A program made the position numbers and the translations under genes. From Gluconobacter cadivus (lineage in GTDB: Bacteria > Pseudomonadota > Alphaproteobacteria > Acetobacterales > Acetobacteraceae), in NCBI RefSeq assembly GCF_015244745.1, contig NZ_JABCQI010000002.1, positions 1 to 64,000 on the forward strand: a DNA stretch of 64,000 nt. Reading direction: 5' to 3'. The notes under the pieces are model-generated. The model ran no database searches and was not told the DNA's origin. It worked only from the letters and a program-made list of their open reading frames with translations. Shown here one piece after another: positions 16,921-26,117 of this stretch (positions are counted from its first letter, which is position 1; the number at the start of each line of letters is the position of its first letter).

Positions 16921-18669
16921 ATGATTGTGCAAGAGACACGTATCAAGACGTCGAGCGGCCATAAGACTGTCTCTCGACATGTTCTTGCAGGTGCAAAGAA
17001 TGAAGCCATCCTTGTTTTATCCGGTAGTGATTACCTCCTCAAAGACTGGATGAAAGAAGCGAAACGCGAGGGTATCCGCTATGGCCTGCGGCATATTGCC
17101 TTCAATCCAGCAGAACCTATGACGGATGAACAGCTGGCGTCTTTTGCGGAGCGCATCTGTGCAGAGCTATCTGCTGATCCTGGCCGTATGACTCTCGTCA
17201 TCCATCAGAAGGACGGCCGCACACATGGCCATCTTCTCCTGCCAGAGTGGCAAGACGACCATGTTCTCAGCAGTCGTTTTTCTTGGCAACGGCTTGAGAA
17301 AATTGCTCGAGTTGAGGAAATCCAACTGGGTCATGCTTTGGTCGCTGGACGGCATGATCACGCCATTGCAAAGGCCCTGAGGGCAGAAGGCAATCACGAC
17401 GATGCGGACAGGATTGCGGCATTGGCCCCTCAAGATGGAGCAGCCCGCCCGGTTGCAGCCTATACATCACAAGCTCGCAGGATAACGGAGCGGCAAGATT
17501 TTGACCTTCCGACAGCGAGACGGGAAATCCTGAGCTTTTGGCAAGCCTCGGACAATGACCTGACAACCTTTCGAAATCTGTTGGTGACAAAGAGCTGGCA
17601 TATGAGATCAGGAGATCGCACAGACGGGCGTCGGGATGCCCATATCATTGAGACTCAGGATGGAATGCTGATCGGTTCCTTCACACGGCTGACGAAAGTC
17701 AGGATGAAGGACTTTCGGGAGCTTTTGGAGAAAGAAGGCTCAACGGCAAAGAATAGAAGAAAACCCTTAAAGCTCTCGCCTCCATCCAAAGCAGCAAAAA
17801 CACCTGAACCCTCTTCTCGCCCAGAAGATGCACAGATCATCCCGCTGAAGCGTACAGGTCACAAGCCTAAAATCTTGTCTTGGAGTAAGCCGGATCGTTT
17901 GCCCGACGGCTTCCGTCGTTATCTCGAGGACTGGCAGAAAGACTTCAGAGCTTCTCAGGCAATCTTGAAGAAAAAGCATCCGCTGGAGAACAAGATGTTT
18001 CTATCGGTCGACGAGCAGGCCGATCTTTTGATGAGAGATATCGCCACGTTACGGCGAAAGCTGAATACAGCAGGCCAAGAATTTGTAGCTGCCCGAGAAC
18101 GCCTTAATGAGGCACGCGCCCTGCGATGGCAGGTCTTCCAGAAAAAACGTCTCTCACAAGATGAAGAACGACTACGACAGGCCGCAGCTAATCTGGGAGA
18201 GATCCTGCGCTATCTCCTCGAATACATTCTCTACCGTCTTGGCTTAACGACGCACCCACCAGCTGCACTGGAACTGCCTGTTCCTGATGAGCGAGAGCAA
18301 GCAAAACGTGCTGTTCTTCATGCCCGTCATCACATGCTGGCCATCTTGAGCGATAAGGACAAATGTCGGGATCTTCTGAAAGAATACGCGCGGGCAGCAG
18401 AACAAAAGCGGCGTAAAATCATCTTGGACTGGTATGCGGACCATCAACCCGTACGACAGGCGGCAGAGCAGCGGATGGAGCGACTGCGCGATGTGTGGCA
18501 ACCGCCTGCTTCAGTATCAAAGGCGACCAAAGCCTCCATCACAGCGCATAAACGGAGAGGCGACTTACAAGGAGCACTCAAAGCGCTGGAGCAGGATCGA
18601 AGCCGAGGGGAGCTTATACCCCATCCGCTGCCAAACTCTCAAAGGCTCTCTCCTGCGCCTTCCTCGTAG
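16921..18669 (+). CDS. mobA: Relaxase (MobA/VirD2-like) of island 1
   Basis: This 582-residue protein has an N-terminal relaxase domain (about 1-170). The metal-binding HUH-type triad lies in VIHQKDGRTHGHLLLPEW (His95, His102, His104), and a C-terminal arginine- and lysine-rich helical region follows (about 280-580). Relaxases nick oriT and pilot the strand through a conjugation channel. No type IV secretion or coupling protein genes are in the window, so transfer would depend on a helper element. It shares long identical stretches with the island 2 relaxase (for example SGSDYLL-DWMKEAKREGIRYGLRHIAFNP). Confidence 0.9.
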   Translation: MIVQETRIKTSSGHKTVSRHVLAGAKNEAILVLSGSDYLLKDWMKEAKREGIRYGLRHIAFNPAEPMTDEQLASFAERICAELSADPGRMTLVIHQKDGRTHGHLLLPEWQDDHVLSSRFSWQRLEKIARVEEIQLGHALVAGRHDHAIAKALRAEGNHDDADRIAALAPQDGAARPVAAYTSQARRITERQDFDLPTARREILSFWQASDNDLTTFRNLLVTKSWHMRSGDRTDGRRDAHIIETQDGMLIGSFTRLTKVRMKDFRELLEKEGSTAKNRRKPLKLSPPSKAAKTPEPSSRPEDAQIIPLKRTGHKPKILSWSKPDRLPDGFRRYLEDWQKDFRASQAILKKKHPLENKMFLSVDEQADLLMRDIATLRRKLNTAGQEFVAARERLNEARALRWQVFQKKRLSQDEERLRQAAANLGEILRYLLEYILYRLGLTTHPPAALELPVPDEREQAKRAVLHARHHMLAILSDKDKCRDLLKEYARAAEQKRRKIILDWYADHQPVRQAAEQRMERLRDVWQPPASVSKATKASITAHKRRGDLQGALKALEQDRSRGELIPHPLPNSQRLSPAPSS

Positions 18670-18680
18670 CCCGAGGTGTT

Positions 18681-18926
18681 CTAATTGTTTGGCTCTGGAT
18701 TTTGATGGGTTGGATTGATGATGAATCTTTCTGGCTCTGAAGTCCATATTTTGCAGACGCCTTCGTAAGGGGTGAAGCCGTTCACAGTCTTGAGTCTTCG
18801 CCCGAAGTTATAGGCTGCCATGAAATCGCTGAGGTACGTTCTTAACTGCCCATGGCTGTCGCAATGGAAACGCTCGAAGGTTGCCTCCTTGATTGTTCGG
18901 TTCATCTGCTTAACCTGACCGCGGCG
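18681..18926 (-). pseudogene. IS481-family transposase remnant (C-terminal end)
   Basis: The minus-strand frame preserves only the last about 80 residues of an IS481-type transposase: GQVKQMNRTIKEATFERFHCDSH, FMAAYNFGRRLKTVNGFTPYE and a KIWTSEPERF tail. The catalytic DDE core is missing upstream, where AT-rich DNA of the next module begins. This marks a junction between the mobilization module and the DUF262-HEPN genes. Confidence 0.8.
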
Positions 18927-19032
18927 TAAGACACATTTAACGAAAATAATATCAAATGACTTATTTACTTAATATACAATAATATGATATTTGTTTTTCA
19001 AGAGTCTTTTAAAATATTTTGGATTATTAAAA

Positions 19033-20244
19033 ATGCACAATGACAAAGATGACATTGAAGACACAGAAATTAAAGACGATAATAGTGAGGCAGAAACAGA
19101 GAACGGTTATCGTTTCGAGGTAAGCAGCTATGGCTGGGATGTAGATGTAGAAGGTCTCGTGAAACGCCTTAACCGCGAGGATATCTACGTACCTGGATTT
19201 CAACGGGGCTTTGTTTGGTCCAATGCTGAAAAATCACGTTTCATCGAATCTCTTATTCTTGGGCTGCCCGTTCCAACAATATTTCTCGCGAAAGATTCTG
19301 AGACAAGCAAGTTAAATATTATCGATGGTCAGCAAAGACTTAAAACGCTTCAATCCTATTTAAATGGAGAGTTTTCTCTCTCTGGAGTGGATATACCACA
19401 AGATTTAAAAAATAAATACCATAGTAAGCGCAGAGATATTTATAATAAAAAAGCAAAAATTATAGACCAATCCGATGAGCGTACGCTATCCGATGCCGTA
19501 ATTCATGCCGTAGTAATCAAACCCAACCCAAAACACGACGATAAAGAACTTGGAAAAGAATACAATGCAGCAATTATTCAAATATTTAAGAGGTTAAACA
19601 CGAGTGGAAAAGCTCTAACTGCTCAGGAAGTAAGGGCAAGCATTTTCCACGGTAATCTTTTAACAACGATACAAAACATTAACGATTATGAAGATTGGCG
19701 AGCTCTATTTGGTAACGTTCATAGTCGCATGAAAGACCAAGAGGCCATACTAAGAGCGATTGCTCTTTATAAAAACGGATCGAACTATAAAGCAAGTATG
19801 CCAAAATTTTTAGACACATTCATAAGCGATAATAGAAATATTCCACAAGACGAATGCAGAAATATTGAAGTTATTTTCAAATCATCAGTAAGTATGATCA
19901 GAGAAAGCTTAGGAGATTCCGCATTAAAGACTGGTGGAACTTTCATAATAACTCGTTTTGATGCTCTTGTTGTATCCTTAATGTCAATTTTGGGTGATAA
20001 AATTTATAAGGATATTCAAGAAGCCACAGATCAAGCAAAAGAAATACTCGGGAAGCAATCTATTAAAGAAAAATTGCAAAATCTTCACAAGGACACGCGA
20101 GGGCTAAATGATAAAGGCGAAGAAATTTCAAGTCTTCCAGATAATCAAAAAGGTTATTTGTGGTCTGTAGATAAATTCACAAACGATACCAATCGTGTTT
20201 CAGTGCGTCTTCGGGTTTCTTTGGAAGAATTCTTAAAAAAATGA
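19033..20244 (+). CDS. DUF262 domain protein (GmrS-like N-terminal domain)
   Basis: This 403-residue protein, numbered from ATG 19033 (a TTG 42 bases upstream is the alternative), carries the DUF262 signature: PGFQRGFVW and IIDGQQRLKTL (DGQQR 98-102), the ParB/Srx-like nucleotide-binding motif, then FKRLNTSGKALTAQEVRA. DUF262 forms the N-terminal half of GmrSD-type modification-dependent enzymes and is frequent in defence islands. The usual DUF1524 HNH partner domain is absent. Instead the gene overlaps by four bases (ATGA) a HEPN gene. It is AT-rich relative to the neighbouring mob genes. Confidence 0.85.
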   Translation: MHNDKDDIEDTEIKDDNSEAETENGYRFEVSSYGWDVDVEGLVKRLNREDIYVPGFQRGFVWSNAEKSRFIESLILGLPVPTIFLAKDSETSKLNIIDGQQRLKTLQSYLNGEFSLSGVDIPQDLKNKYHSKRRDIYNKKAKIIDQSDERTLSDAVIHAVVIKPNPKHDDKELGKEYNAAIIQIFKRLNTSGKALTAQEVRASIFHGNLLTTIQNINDYEDWRALFGNVHSRMKDQEAILRAIALYKNGSNYKASMPKFLDTFISDNRNIPQDECRNIEVIFKSSVSMIRESLGDSALKTGGTFIITRFDALVVSLMSILGDKIYKDIQEATDQAKEILGKQSIKEKLQNLHKDTRGLNDKGEEISSLPDNQKGYLWSVDKFTNDTNRVSVRLRVSLEEFLKK

Positions 20245-20756
20245 GTATATCTTCAAATGCATTGCGCCATAGTTACCGTGCACGCCTTGAAGCGTTGGCC
20301 CAAAAAAGTCCTTCTGATCCAGAAGAACAAGCCGACTGGGCAAAATACGTAAGTGTCTTGATATCAGGATATATCGAACAATCATTCAAAGAAATACTTC
20401 TCGAATTCGTTTCATCACATGAAATATCACGCCTAGATAAATATATATCAGACACCTGGCCAGAATCACGCAATATGAAAATAAGTAATATTGATTTTAT
20501 TCTTAGATCCTTTGATTTGAGCTGGTCTGAGAAATTCAATAGGTGGATTGAAAGTAAAGAAAACTATAAAAGTGAAATAAATTCTTTGATATCTAGTCGC
20601 AATGATATTGCGCATGGAAAAGAAGCAAATACAACAAATGTTACGTTAAGAAGCATGCGATATAGACTGGCAATATCTTTAGAACTTATAGACGAGTTAG
20701 GAAGCATTATATGCGGAGGAAATGAAGAGTCGTTGATTGATGAGCTTGCCTCCTAA
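20241..20756 (+). CDS. HEPN-domain protein, putative RNase partner of DUF262
   Basis: This 171-residue all-helical protein has the HEPN motif R-x4-H in SSRNDIAHG (R120, H125), the catalytic signature of RiboL-PSP/MAE-type HEPN RNases. Its start overlaps the stop of the DUF262 gene by four bases, so the products are made together. The pair therefore looks like a two-component toxin or abortive-infection system, with DUF262 as possible nucleotide-dependent sensor and HEPN as effector. This function is inferred from domain content only. Confidence 0.8.
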   Translation: MSISSNALRHSYRARLEALAQKSPSDPEEQADWAKYVSVLISGYIEQSFKEILLEFVSSHEISRLDKYISDTWPESRNMKISNIDFILRSFDLSWSEKFNRWIESKENYKSEINSLISSRNDIAHGKEANTTNVTLRSMRYRLAISLELIDELGSIICGGNEESLIDELAS

Positions 20757-20863
20757 TTTTAGGGAGGATAGAAATCCCTTTTTAGACAATTTTAGCGCGT
20801 ATTAATATTTTGTTATTCCAAAGCACATGAAAAAAAGATTTTCTAAATCTCTTATATTGTCAG

Positions 20864-22060
20864 TTATAACAAAGCGTGAACACGCGGCGGGGGGAATAAC
20901 GCTCCAAGGCTATCAGGACGAATTTTGAATAAATAACCGTGATCTCGTGCTCTAGTACCATTATAATGAAGGGCATAATCAACCGTAATAACCCCAGCTT
21001 CAATTAAAGCTGGCAGATTAGCAGTCATAGCTTTTTGGGTATGCTGAACTTCAACGTAATGAAACGCTTCCATGCTTCCTCGGCCCCGGCAAAATGCTTT
21101 TACCCAAAAAGTCTCTTGATGCTTAGCAGCTAAGTCATTTTTTAGAATCGGAATCTCCCAAGTAACGTCGTGCACACGTGCCCCACTTGAAGGGTCGACA
21201 TAAACTTGTTTTAGCCAATCGCACTCTGGATCAATTTCAAGGATTAATCCCAATGAGTTTGGCTCTGCTGCATCGAGTGTATGATACAGAGAACGACGGC
21301 CATTTTTGTCATCATAACCTCGCATGACTAGGAGGTTTTTAGCATTGCCAATAGGGCTAAGTTTCCAATTGGGAGCTTTAGAAAAAAGAGTAGAGCGATT
21401 AACTCCTGAGCCCGCTCTGCTACGTTTCGCCTTAATTTCTATTCCTTTGAAATCCGGTGCCTTACGCGAGTTCGCAGAAATGCCGAGTAGGGTCTCTAGC
21501 GTATAGCCAACTCCAGTATCCCCAGACCTCAGCGTCTTTACAAATCCTTGTTGCGAAATACCCCGCAGCAGCCCGAGAAGCTCTCCGGCCACAGAGGAGG
21601 GCAAAGTATATTGATCGACAATTTTTCTGAAAGGCGAATCGTCATTAGTAAGAGAGGACCGGACAGCACAATCACTCATATTCAGAATGTACATGACGCT
21701 GTCTAAAACAACGATAGCTAGAAGATTGTAAGCCACCGCATATGATCGCACAGAATGCCCAAGCCAAATCCGTGGGTCACCTCTTTTAGTTTCTGGGCGA
21801 TACATCGAAACTGTGGTCTTCTCGAGCGAATTCTCTCTTACTAAAAAAGCTTCGCGCTGTATCTTGCAGCCTTGACCTTGCCCCTGCTGCCTAAAATCAT
21901 GGTATTGGAGATTCGAAAGATATTGGCGCAAATTATCAGTCGCATCAAATATTGATTTTTCTAATCCTGTCTTAGTTGGGACCAACAAGGCAGATTCAAC
22001 ACCAATTTTTCCTAAAATCTCTAGCGCTTTTACTATAGAAAAATCACTTTTTTCTAACAT
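20864..22060 (-). CDS. MvaI/BcnI-family restriction endonuclease
   Basis: This 398-residue protein has the characteristic MvaI/BcnI core TGVGYTLETLLGISANSRKAPDFKGIEIKAKR, in which Asp of PDFKG and EIKAK form the PD-(D/E)xK site. The family includes monomeric enzymes cutting CCWGG or CCSGG. Its start lies 17 bases inside the end of the C5 methyltransferase gene, making an M-R operon read from right to left. Length is greater than MvaI (about 250), because there is an N-terminal domain of about 180 residues that may read DNA. The recognition site cannot be told. Confidence 0.85.
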   Translation of the reverse strand: MLEKSDFSIVKALEILGKIGVESALLVPTKTGLEKSIFDATDNLRQYLSNLQYHDFRQQGQGQGCKIQREAFLVRENSLEKTTVSMYRPETKRGDPRIWLGHSVRSYAVAYNLLAIVVLDSVMYILNMSDCAVRSSLTNDDSPFRKIVDQYTLPSSVAGELLGLLRGISQQGFVKTLRSGDTGVGYTLETLLGISANSRKAPDFKGIEIKAKRSRAGSGVNRSTLFSKAPNWKLSPIGNAKNLLVMRGYDDKNGRRSLYHTLDAAEPNSLGLILEIDPECDWLKQVYVDPSSGARVHDVTWEIPILKNDLAAKHQETFWVKAFCRGRGSMEAFHYVEVQHTQKAMTANLPALIEAGVITVDYALHYNGTRARDHGYLFKIRPDSLGALFPPPRVHALL

Positions 22061-23426
22061 TATTCAGTGCGCTTTCAATAATATATTTAAAGTTATTTCC
22101 AACACGCTCCGAGAGTCCAACAGGGACAGCATTCCCAATTTGGGTATACTTGGGGACTTCACGGTCAAAGAGGCCTTCTCTGGGATTGCCAGCGCGTCTA
22201 ATGCCACCAGTAGTTCGCTTTCCCTCAAATCTGTACCAATCCGGGAAAAGCTGCAATCTAGCCCATTCTCGAACTGTTAGTACGCGCGATTGAGAGTAAT
22301 GTACATAATCGTCCGGCATAGATGTTGCTGTTATCGTTGGGCGCCCGTTTCCCCATGTTGCTGGAAGAACTTTTTGCGCGAACTTTTTTGTACGTGCGTG
22401 CGCAGGGATCTCACCGTGCTCGATCATGTGCTTAAACTTTTGCACGATCCGCAGCGCATGTTTTGAGTATTCGTGGTCGGTGAGTTGGTTAGACCGCTCT
22501 TCATGAACTGGCGGAGGCTGACGCAACTTCTGTTGAATTGCAGTTTGCGGAGGTCTTGGATACTCAGTCGTTTGAAACTTACTACTTTTGAAGTCCTGTG
22601 TTTCAAGGCGCTGTTGCACGTCAAGATCGACGAGATCGCTCAGGAGCTCTTCTAAATCAGGCGCCTCTGACGGGTTTGGTTTTGGCAAAAAACCACACTG
22701 CACAGCGTCTAATTGATCCGCCCCGAGATCTACAGAAAAACTTTTCTCAACGATGTCGTCCCTTATCCCTACTAGCAGGACTCGGGGGCGGTTCTGTGGA
22801 ACACCGTAATCGGAAGCGCGTACCAGAGTGAAGCGAACCTGATAACCTGGAATATCTTGGAATTCTCTTAGAACGTCTGGCCAAATTAATTCATCTCCTT
22901 CCCGTGTCCACTTAGAATTAAGCAAGCCACGGACATTTTCAAACAGGAAGATACGGGGGCGTAAACGACGAATAATTTGAGCCATTCGGCCGTATAGCTG
23001 ATTCGATGGCAGGTCCTTTTTATCGACCGAATAAGAGCGACGATGACCAATCCCCGAATACCCTTGGCAAGGCGGTCCTCCAGCTAATAAATCTAAAGTT
23101 CCTCGTTCTACTCGAGGCTTTGAATCAGATTGTGTTTCGATCAACGTAGGAAATTCAATCCCAAGGGCTGATAAATCTGAGACCATCCGCTCCAATCTGT
23201 CACCTTGCAAGTCATTAGCATCATTGCAGTGTAGATGTTGTTGGTCTGCGAATGGTTTGCCCCCCACATCGTGGTGTCGGTTGGCAAGATAAGTTGCTAG
23301 TGCATCCTTGTTTAGCTCATTGACAAATACTGGAGTGAAACCAGCGTTCTCCATACCAAGCGATAGTCCGCCGCAACCGGCGAACAGATCGACCATCGAG
23401 AGCTTCGGAGGGGAGAGTGTGGGCAT
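22044..23426 (-). CDS. DNA (cytosine-5-)-methyltransferase
   Basis: This 460-residue C5-methyltransferase has motif I DLFAGCGGLSLGME, motif IV GGPPCQGYSGIGHR with the catalytic Cys, motif VI FENVRGLL, the QNRPRVLLVGIR motif VIII region, and motifs IX and X near the C-terminus (TITATS, RVLTVREWARLQLFPD, IGNAVPVGLSERV). It protects host DNA from the endonuclease encoded just downstream. It is first in the operon and overlaps the endonuclease gene by 17 bases. Confidence 0.95.
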   Translation of the reverse strand: MPTLSPPKLSMVDLFAGCGGLSLGMENAGFTPVFVNELNKDALATYLANRHHDVGGKPFADQQHLHCNDANDLQGDRLERMVSDLSALGIEFPTLIETQSDSKPRVERGTLDLLAGGPPCQGYSGIGHRRSYSVDKKDLPSNQLYGRMAQIIRRLRPRIFLFENVRGLLNSKWTREGDELIWPDVLREFQDIPGYQVRFTLVRASDYGVPQNRPRVLLVGIRDDIVEKSFSVDLGADQLDAVQCGFLPKPNPSEAPDLEELLSDLVDLDVQQRLETQDFKSSKFQTTEYPRPPQTAIQQKLRQPPPVHEERSNQLTDHEYSKHALRIVQKFKHMIEHGEIPAHARTKKFAQKVLPATWGNGRPTITATSMPDDYVHYSQSRVLTVREWARLQLFPDWYRFEGKRTTGGIRRAGNPREGLFDREVPKYTQIGNAVPVGLSERVGNNFKYIIESALNNVRKK

Positions 23427-23902
23427 TTAAACGCTTTCCATAACTTCTCACGCTTTTTGCCTGGTTTGTGTATAGAAATCCAGGCTTGCAAGACAAAATT
23501 TACACGTTTTTCTGCTGCATGACGAAATCAGGAGAGGATGGCTGTTGGCTCTAAAAAAATTACAATGCGACGGTGTTATTCTGCCACCTTGACTCATGAT
23601 CGATATCCAAAATGTCTATCAATCGTTTTATCTATAATTTGTGATTGATTGAAAAAATCTATCCACCACCCGACATGACCGATTATCACACACAAACCCG
23701 GAGCGACCCGCAGTGCCCCGGAACGATTTCAAAATTCGCCGCATCTTCCTTCACGCCAATATGGCTACCGCCACAGAACCCTTGACTAGCTTCAGTTTTT
23801 CTCCAAACCTGTTCTCCATAATGTTCACTGAGAAGAGCGTCATATCCGCAGTTTTCTGCTGGAATTGAGAGCCTCCCAACACACCAAAAATGTTGGGGAG
23901 CA
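23427..23902. other. Right end of island 1, no gene; hairpin beside att
   Basis: About 475 bases without a credible gene. AT-rich up to about 23670, then mixed. Right before the att repeat there is an imperfect hairpin CTCCCAACA ... TGTTGGGGAG (about 23873-23900). It might be a terminator or a recombination accessory site. Confidence 0.4.
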
Positions 23903-23928
23903 GGTTCGAGTCCCGCAGCTCGCACCAC
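23903..23928 (+). repeat. att repeat 2 (junction of island 1 and island 2)
   Basis: A 26-base exact copy of the 3' end of tRNA-Leu (5175-5200). There is no tRNA body in front of it, so it is the right end of island 1 and the left end of island 2. The island 2 integrase begins about 90 bases to the right. Confidence 0.9.
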
Positions 23929-24018
23929 TAACCTATTGAAAATACAGAGAAAAACGCACTTCGGCGTTAAAATGGGCGTTTGTCCCACAGTCTTTCCCAG
24001 AATGGGAAAGCTAGACGC

Positions 24019-25668
24019 ATGCTGCGAATCGCCGGATCGCAATATTATTTTAGGCGTTCTGTTCCTCTGGACCTCCGGGCTTGGTTAGGTAGAGGCGAGG
24101 TCTCGCATCCCCTGAAAACGTCGAATAAGCTCCTGGCACGACAAAAGGCGGCCTTGCTCTATGCTCGTACCGGCCAGTGCTTTGAGGAGATTCGGCGGAT
24201 GACAACAAAGCCAACATCAAAAGCCCTGACCGCCACTGATATCATCCGTTTTTACGAGCAGTTCGTGAAGGATTGGGAAAGCTATCACAATGTCCGTCTG
24301 AAAGAAGAAGAGGCCAAACATGAGGTCGAAATGGCTCAACAGGCGCTCCAGACGAAAGCGTACATGCAGCAAGTCGACAATTTTCTGGATGTCATTGCAG
24401 AGCATTTCGAACAGACCGACGCTTTCCTCACTGCCTTGAGTCAGACACAGGCACTGCATACGGCCGTCACGCAGACCCGCGAAGGGATGCTTCGTGAAGA
24501 AATCGCGGGCTTGCGCAAACTGGTCGTCGATATCAAAGCTTCAGGCAGCACTTTAACGACGGTGCCTGCCCTCTCTGACGAAGAGGGGCCGGAAAGCGAA
24601 CCGCTTCAAGCCTTGCCGTCTCCGACTAAAGAAAACCGTAAAAAGGCCAAAGCCCAAACCATTAGCGCGATGGCTCAACGCTTTGTCCTCAATGATGCCA
24701 ATAAGAGCGCTGACACGATAAAGGGAACGAAAACAACCCTCGACCTGTTCATCGAAGCGTTCGGAGATCTGCCTGTCAGCCAAGTGACTGGGACAACGGC
24801 TGGAGACTTTCACGATTTACTCCTCGGGCTCCCTGCGACACATGGAAAATCCAAAAACCGTCTGGCCATTCGAGACGCTGTGAAAGCAGCCAAAGAACAA
24901 GGGCTTGAAACGGTCAGCGGCAAGACTGTGAAGAACCACTTCTCCCGGCTATCGTCTCTCTGGTCCATGTTGGTTCAACGCGAAATCGTTGCCAGGAACC
25001 CGTGGTCGCAATGGTCTTTCAACACAACGAAAAAGACAGAACGACGCTGCTGGACCGATGAAGAACTAGCCCTGCTCACACCGGACCAGTGGGAGCATCG
25101 CGGCATTTCCCGTCGAACGTACGCGGGGATGGTCAATGTGGCCCTTTATACTGGCCTGAGACTCGGAGAAATCTGCAATCTGCGCGGCCAAGACATCGAG
25201 AATATCCAAGGTGTGGCGTGCTTCCATGTCCGCCCCCATCCAGAGGACGGCTGGTCTCCAAAATCTGCCGCAGGAACACGGCTCGTTCCCATCCACTCTC
25301 AGCTCATTAAGGCGGGTATCATGAGTTTTTTAAAGCCCGACCAGCACTTTCTCTTCCCGGACCTCCCGACATCAAGTGAAGGCGTCAGAGGCGCTGCTTT
25401 TGGGCAAGCGTTCTCAAAACTCAAAACCAAGCTCGACCTTCCAGCGGAAATCACGTTTCACAGCTTCCGGCACACAGTCTCAACGAAACTTCGCAATCAA
25501 AATGCGAACTTTCGAGAGTTATGGATTGATCGGGTGTTGGGACACGAAGCCTCGCACCGAAGCCAAGGAACGATGAACTACACCAGCTCAATCGATGTGC
25601 AGAACCTGAAAAGCGTTATCGAAGCTCTGGAATTCCCAACGTTCAGGTTAAACATTCCGGAGAGCTGA
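24019..25668 (+). CDS. int: Tyrosine recombinase (integrase) of island 2
   Basis: This 549-residue integrase is numbered from ATG 24019 behind GGGAAAG; a TTG at 23980 is possible. It has the N-terminal YYFRRSVPLDLRAWLG arm-binding motif, a coiled-coil region with Gln/Glu repeats, a core-binding domain and catalytic motifs YTGLRLGEICNLR, HSFRHTVSTKLR, VLGHEASHRS and the nucleophile Tyr in MNYTSS. It aligns throughout with the island 1 integrase, and both recognise the same tRNA-Leu end. The two islands therefore belong to one family. Confidence 0.93.
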   Translation: MLRIAGSQYYFRRSVPLDLRAWLGRGEVSHPLKTSNKLLARQKAALLYARTGQCFEEIRRMTTKPTSKALTATDIIRFYEQFVKDWESYHNVRLKEEEAKHEVEMAQQALQTKAYMQQVDNFLDVIAEHFEQTDAFLTALSQTQALHTAVTQTREGMLREEIAGLRKLVVDIKASGSTLTTVPALSDEEGPESEPLQALPSPTKENRKKAKAQTISAMAQRFVLNDANKSADTIKGTKTTLDLFIEAFGDLPVSQVTGTTAGDFHDLLLGLPATHGKSKNRLAIRDAVKAAKEQGLETVSGKTVKNHFSRLSSLWSMLVQREIVARNPWSQWSFNTTKKTERRCWTDEELALLTPDQWEHRGISRRTYAGMVNVALYTGLRLGEICNLRGQDIENIQGVACFHVRPHPEDGWSPKSAAGTRLVPIHSQLIKAGIMSFLKPDQHFLFPDLPTSSEGVRGAAFGQAFSKLKTKLDLPAEITFHSFRHTVSTKLRNQNANFRELWIDRVLGHEASHRSQGTMNYTSSIDVQNLKSVIEALEFPTFRLNIPES

Positions 25669-26117
25669 CGGCGGTTATGGGGGGAAAGCGGAATGTCGGT
25701 TGTCGGGAAAGCCCGGCTGGAATCTGCCATTCGCAGCGTTCAAGTTCATGATGGTCTCCGACCCAATGCAGTCATTCGATGAACGCGTTGTAATGCCCAA
25801 AGCCGCCATTTTTGCGGGCGGCTTGACTCGCTATCTGAGTTACGTGTTGCGCCGAACCGACTCCATAGGTCTCCGGCAGTGATAGTTTAGAGTGGTGCGC
25901 CATGATTTTCGTGCAAACCATCGGCGGGCAGCTTGCCGCGGAAAAAGAGGGGATTTGCTGGCCACCCACTTGCTGCTTTGCGTAACCTTGGCTATAGGCG
26001 TCAGGTATCGTCCGGCCTATCTTTGACGTAATAACGATGTCCGTATATGTCGTAAAAATGCAGTTCCAAATTTCTACAGATCGTCGTTGCGGCGTCTGGT
26101 GTTAAGAAAGTTTCGAT
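25669..26117. other. Gap upstream of hsdM
   Basis: About 450 bases with no gene supported. A minus-strand frame ending near 26002 (…HFYDIYGHRYYVKDRPDDT) looks protein-like but overlaps hsdM and lacks a start of its own. It may be a decayed gene end. The operon promoter should lie here. Confidence 0.35.

Noticed and set aside
23686-24042. Minus-strand frame overlapping att repeat 2
   Set aside because: It contains the translated tRNA-Leu end (VVRAAGLEPA...), a well-known false-gene pattern.
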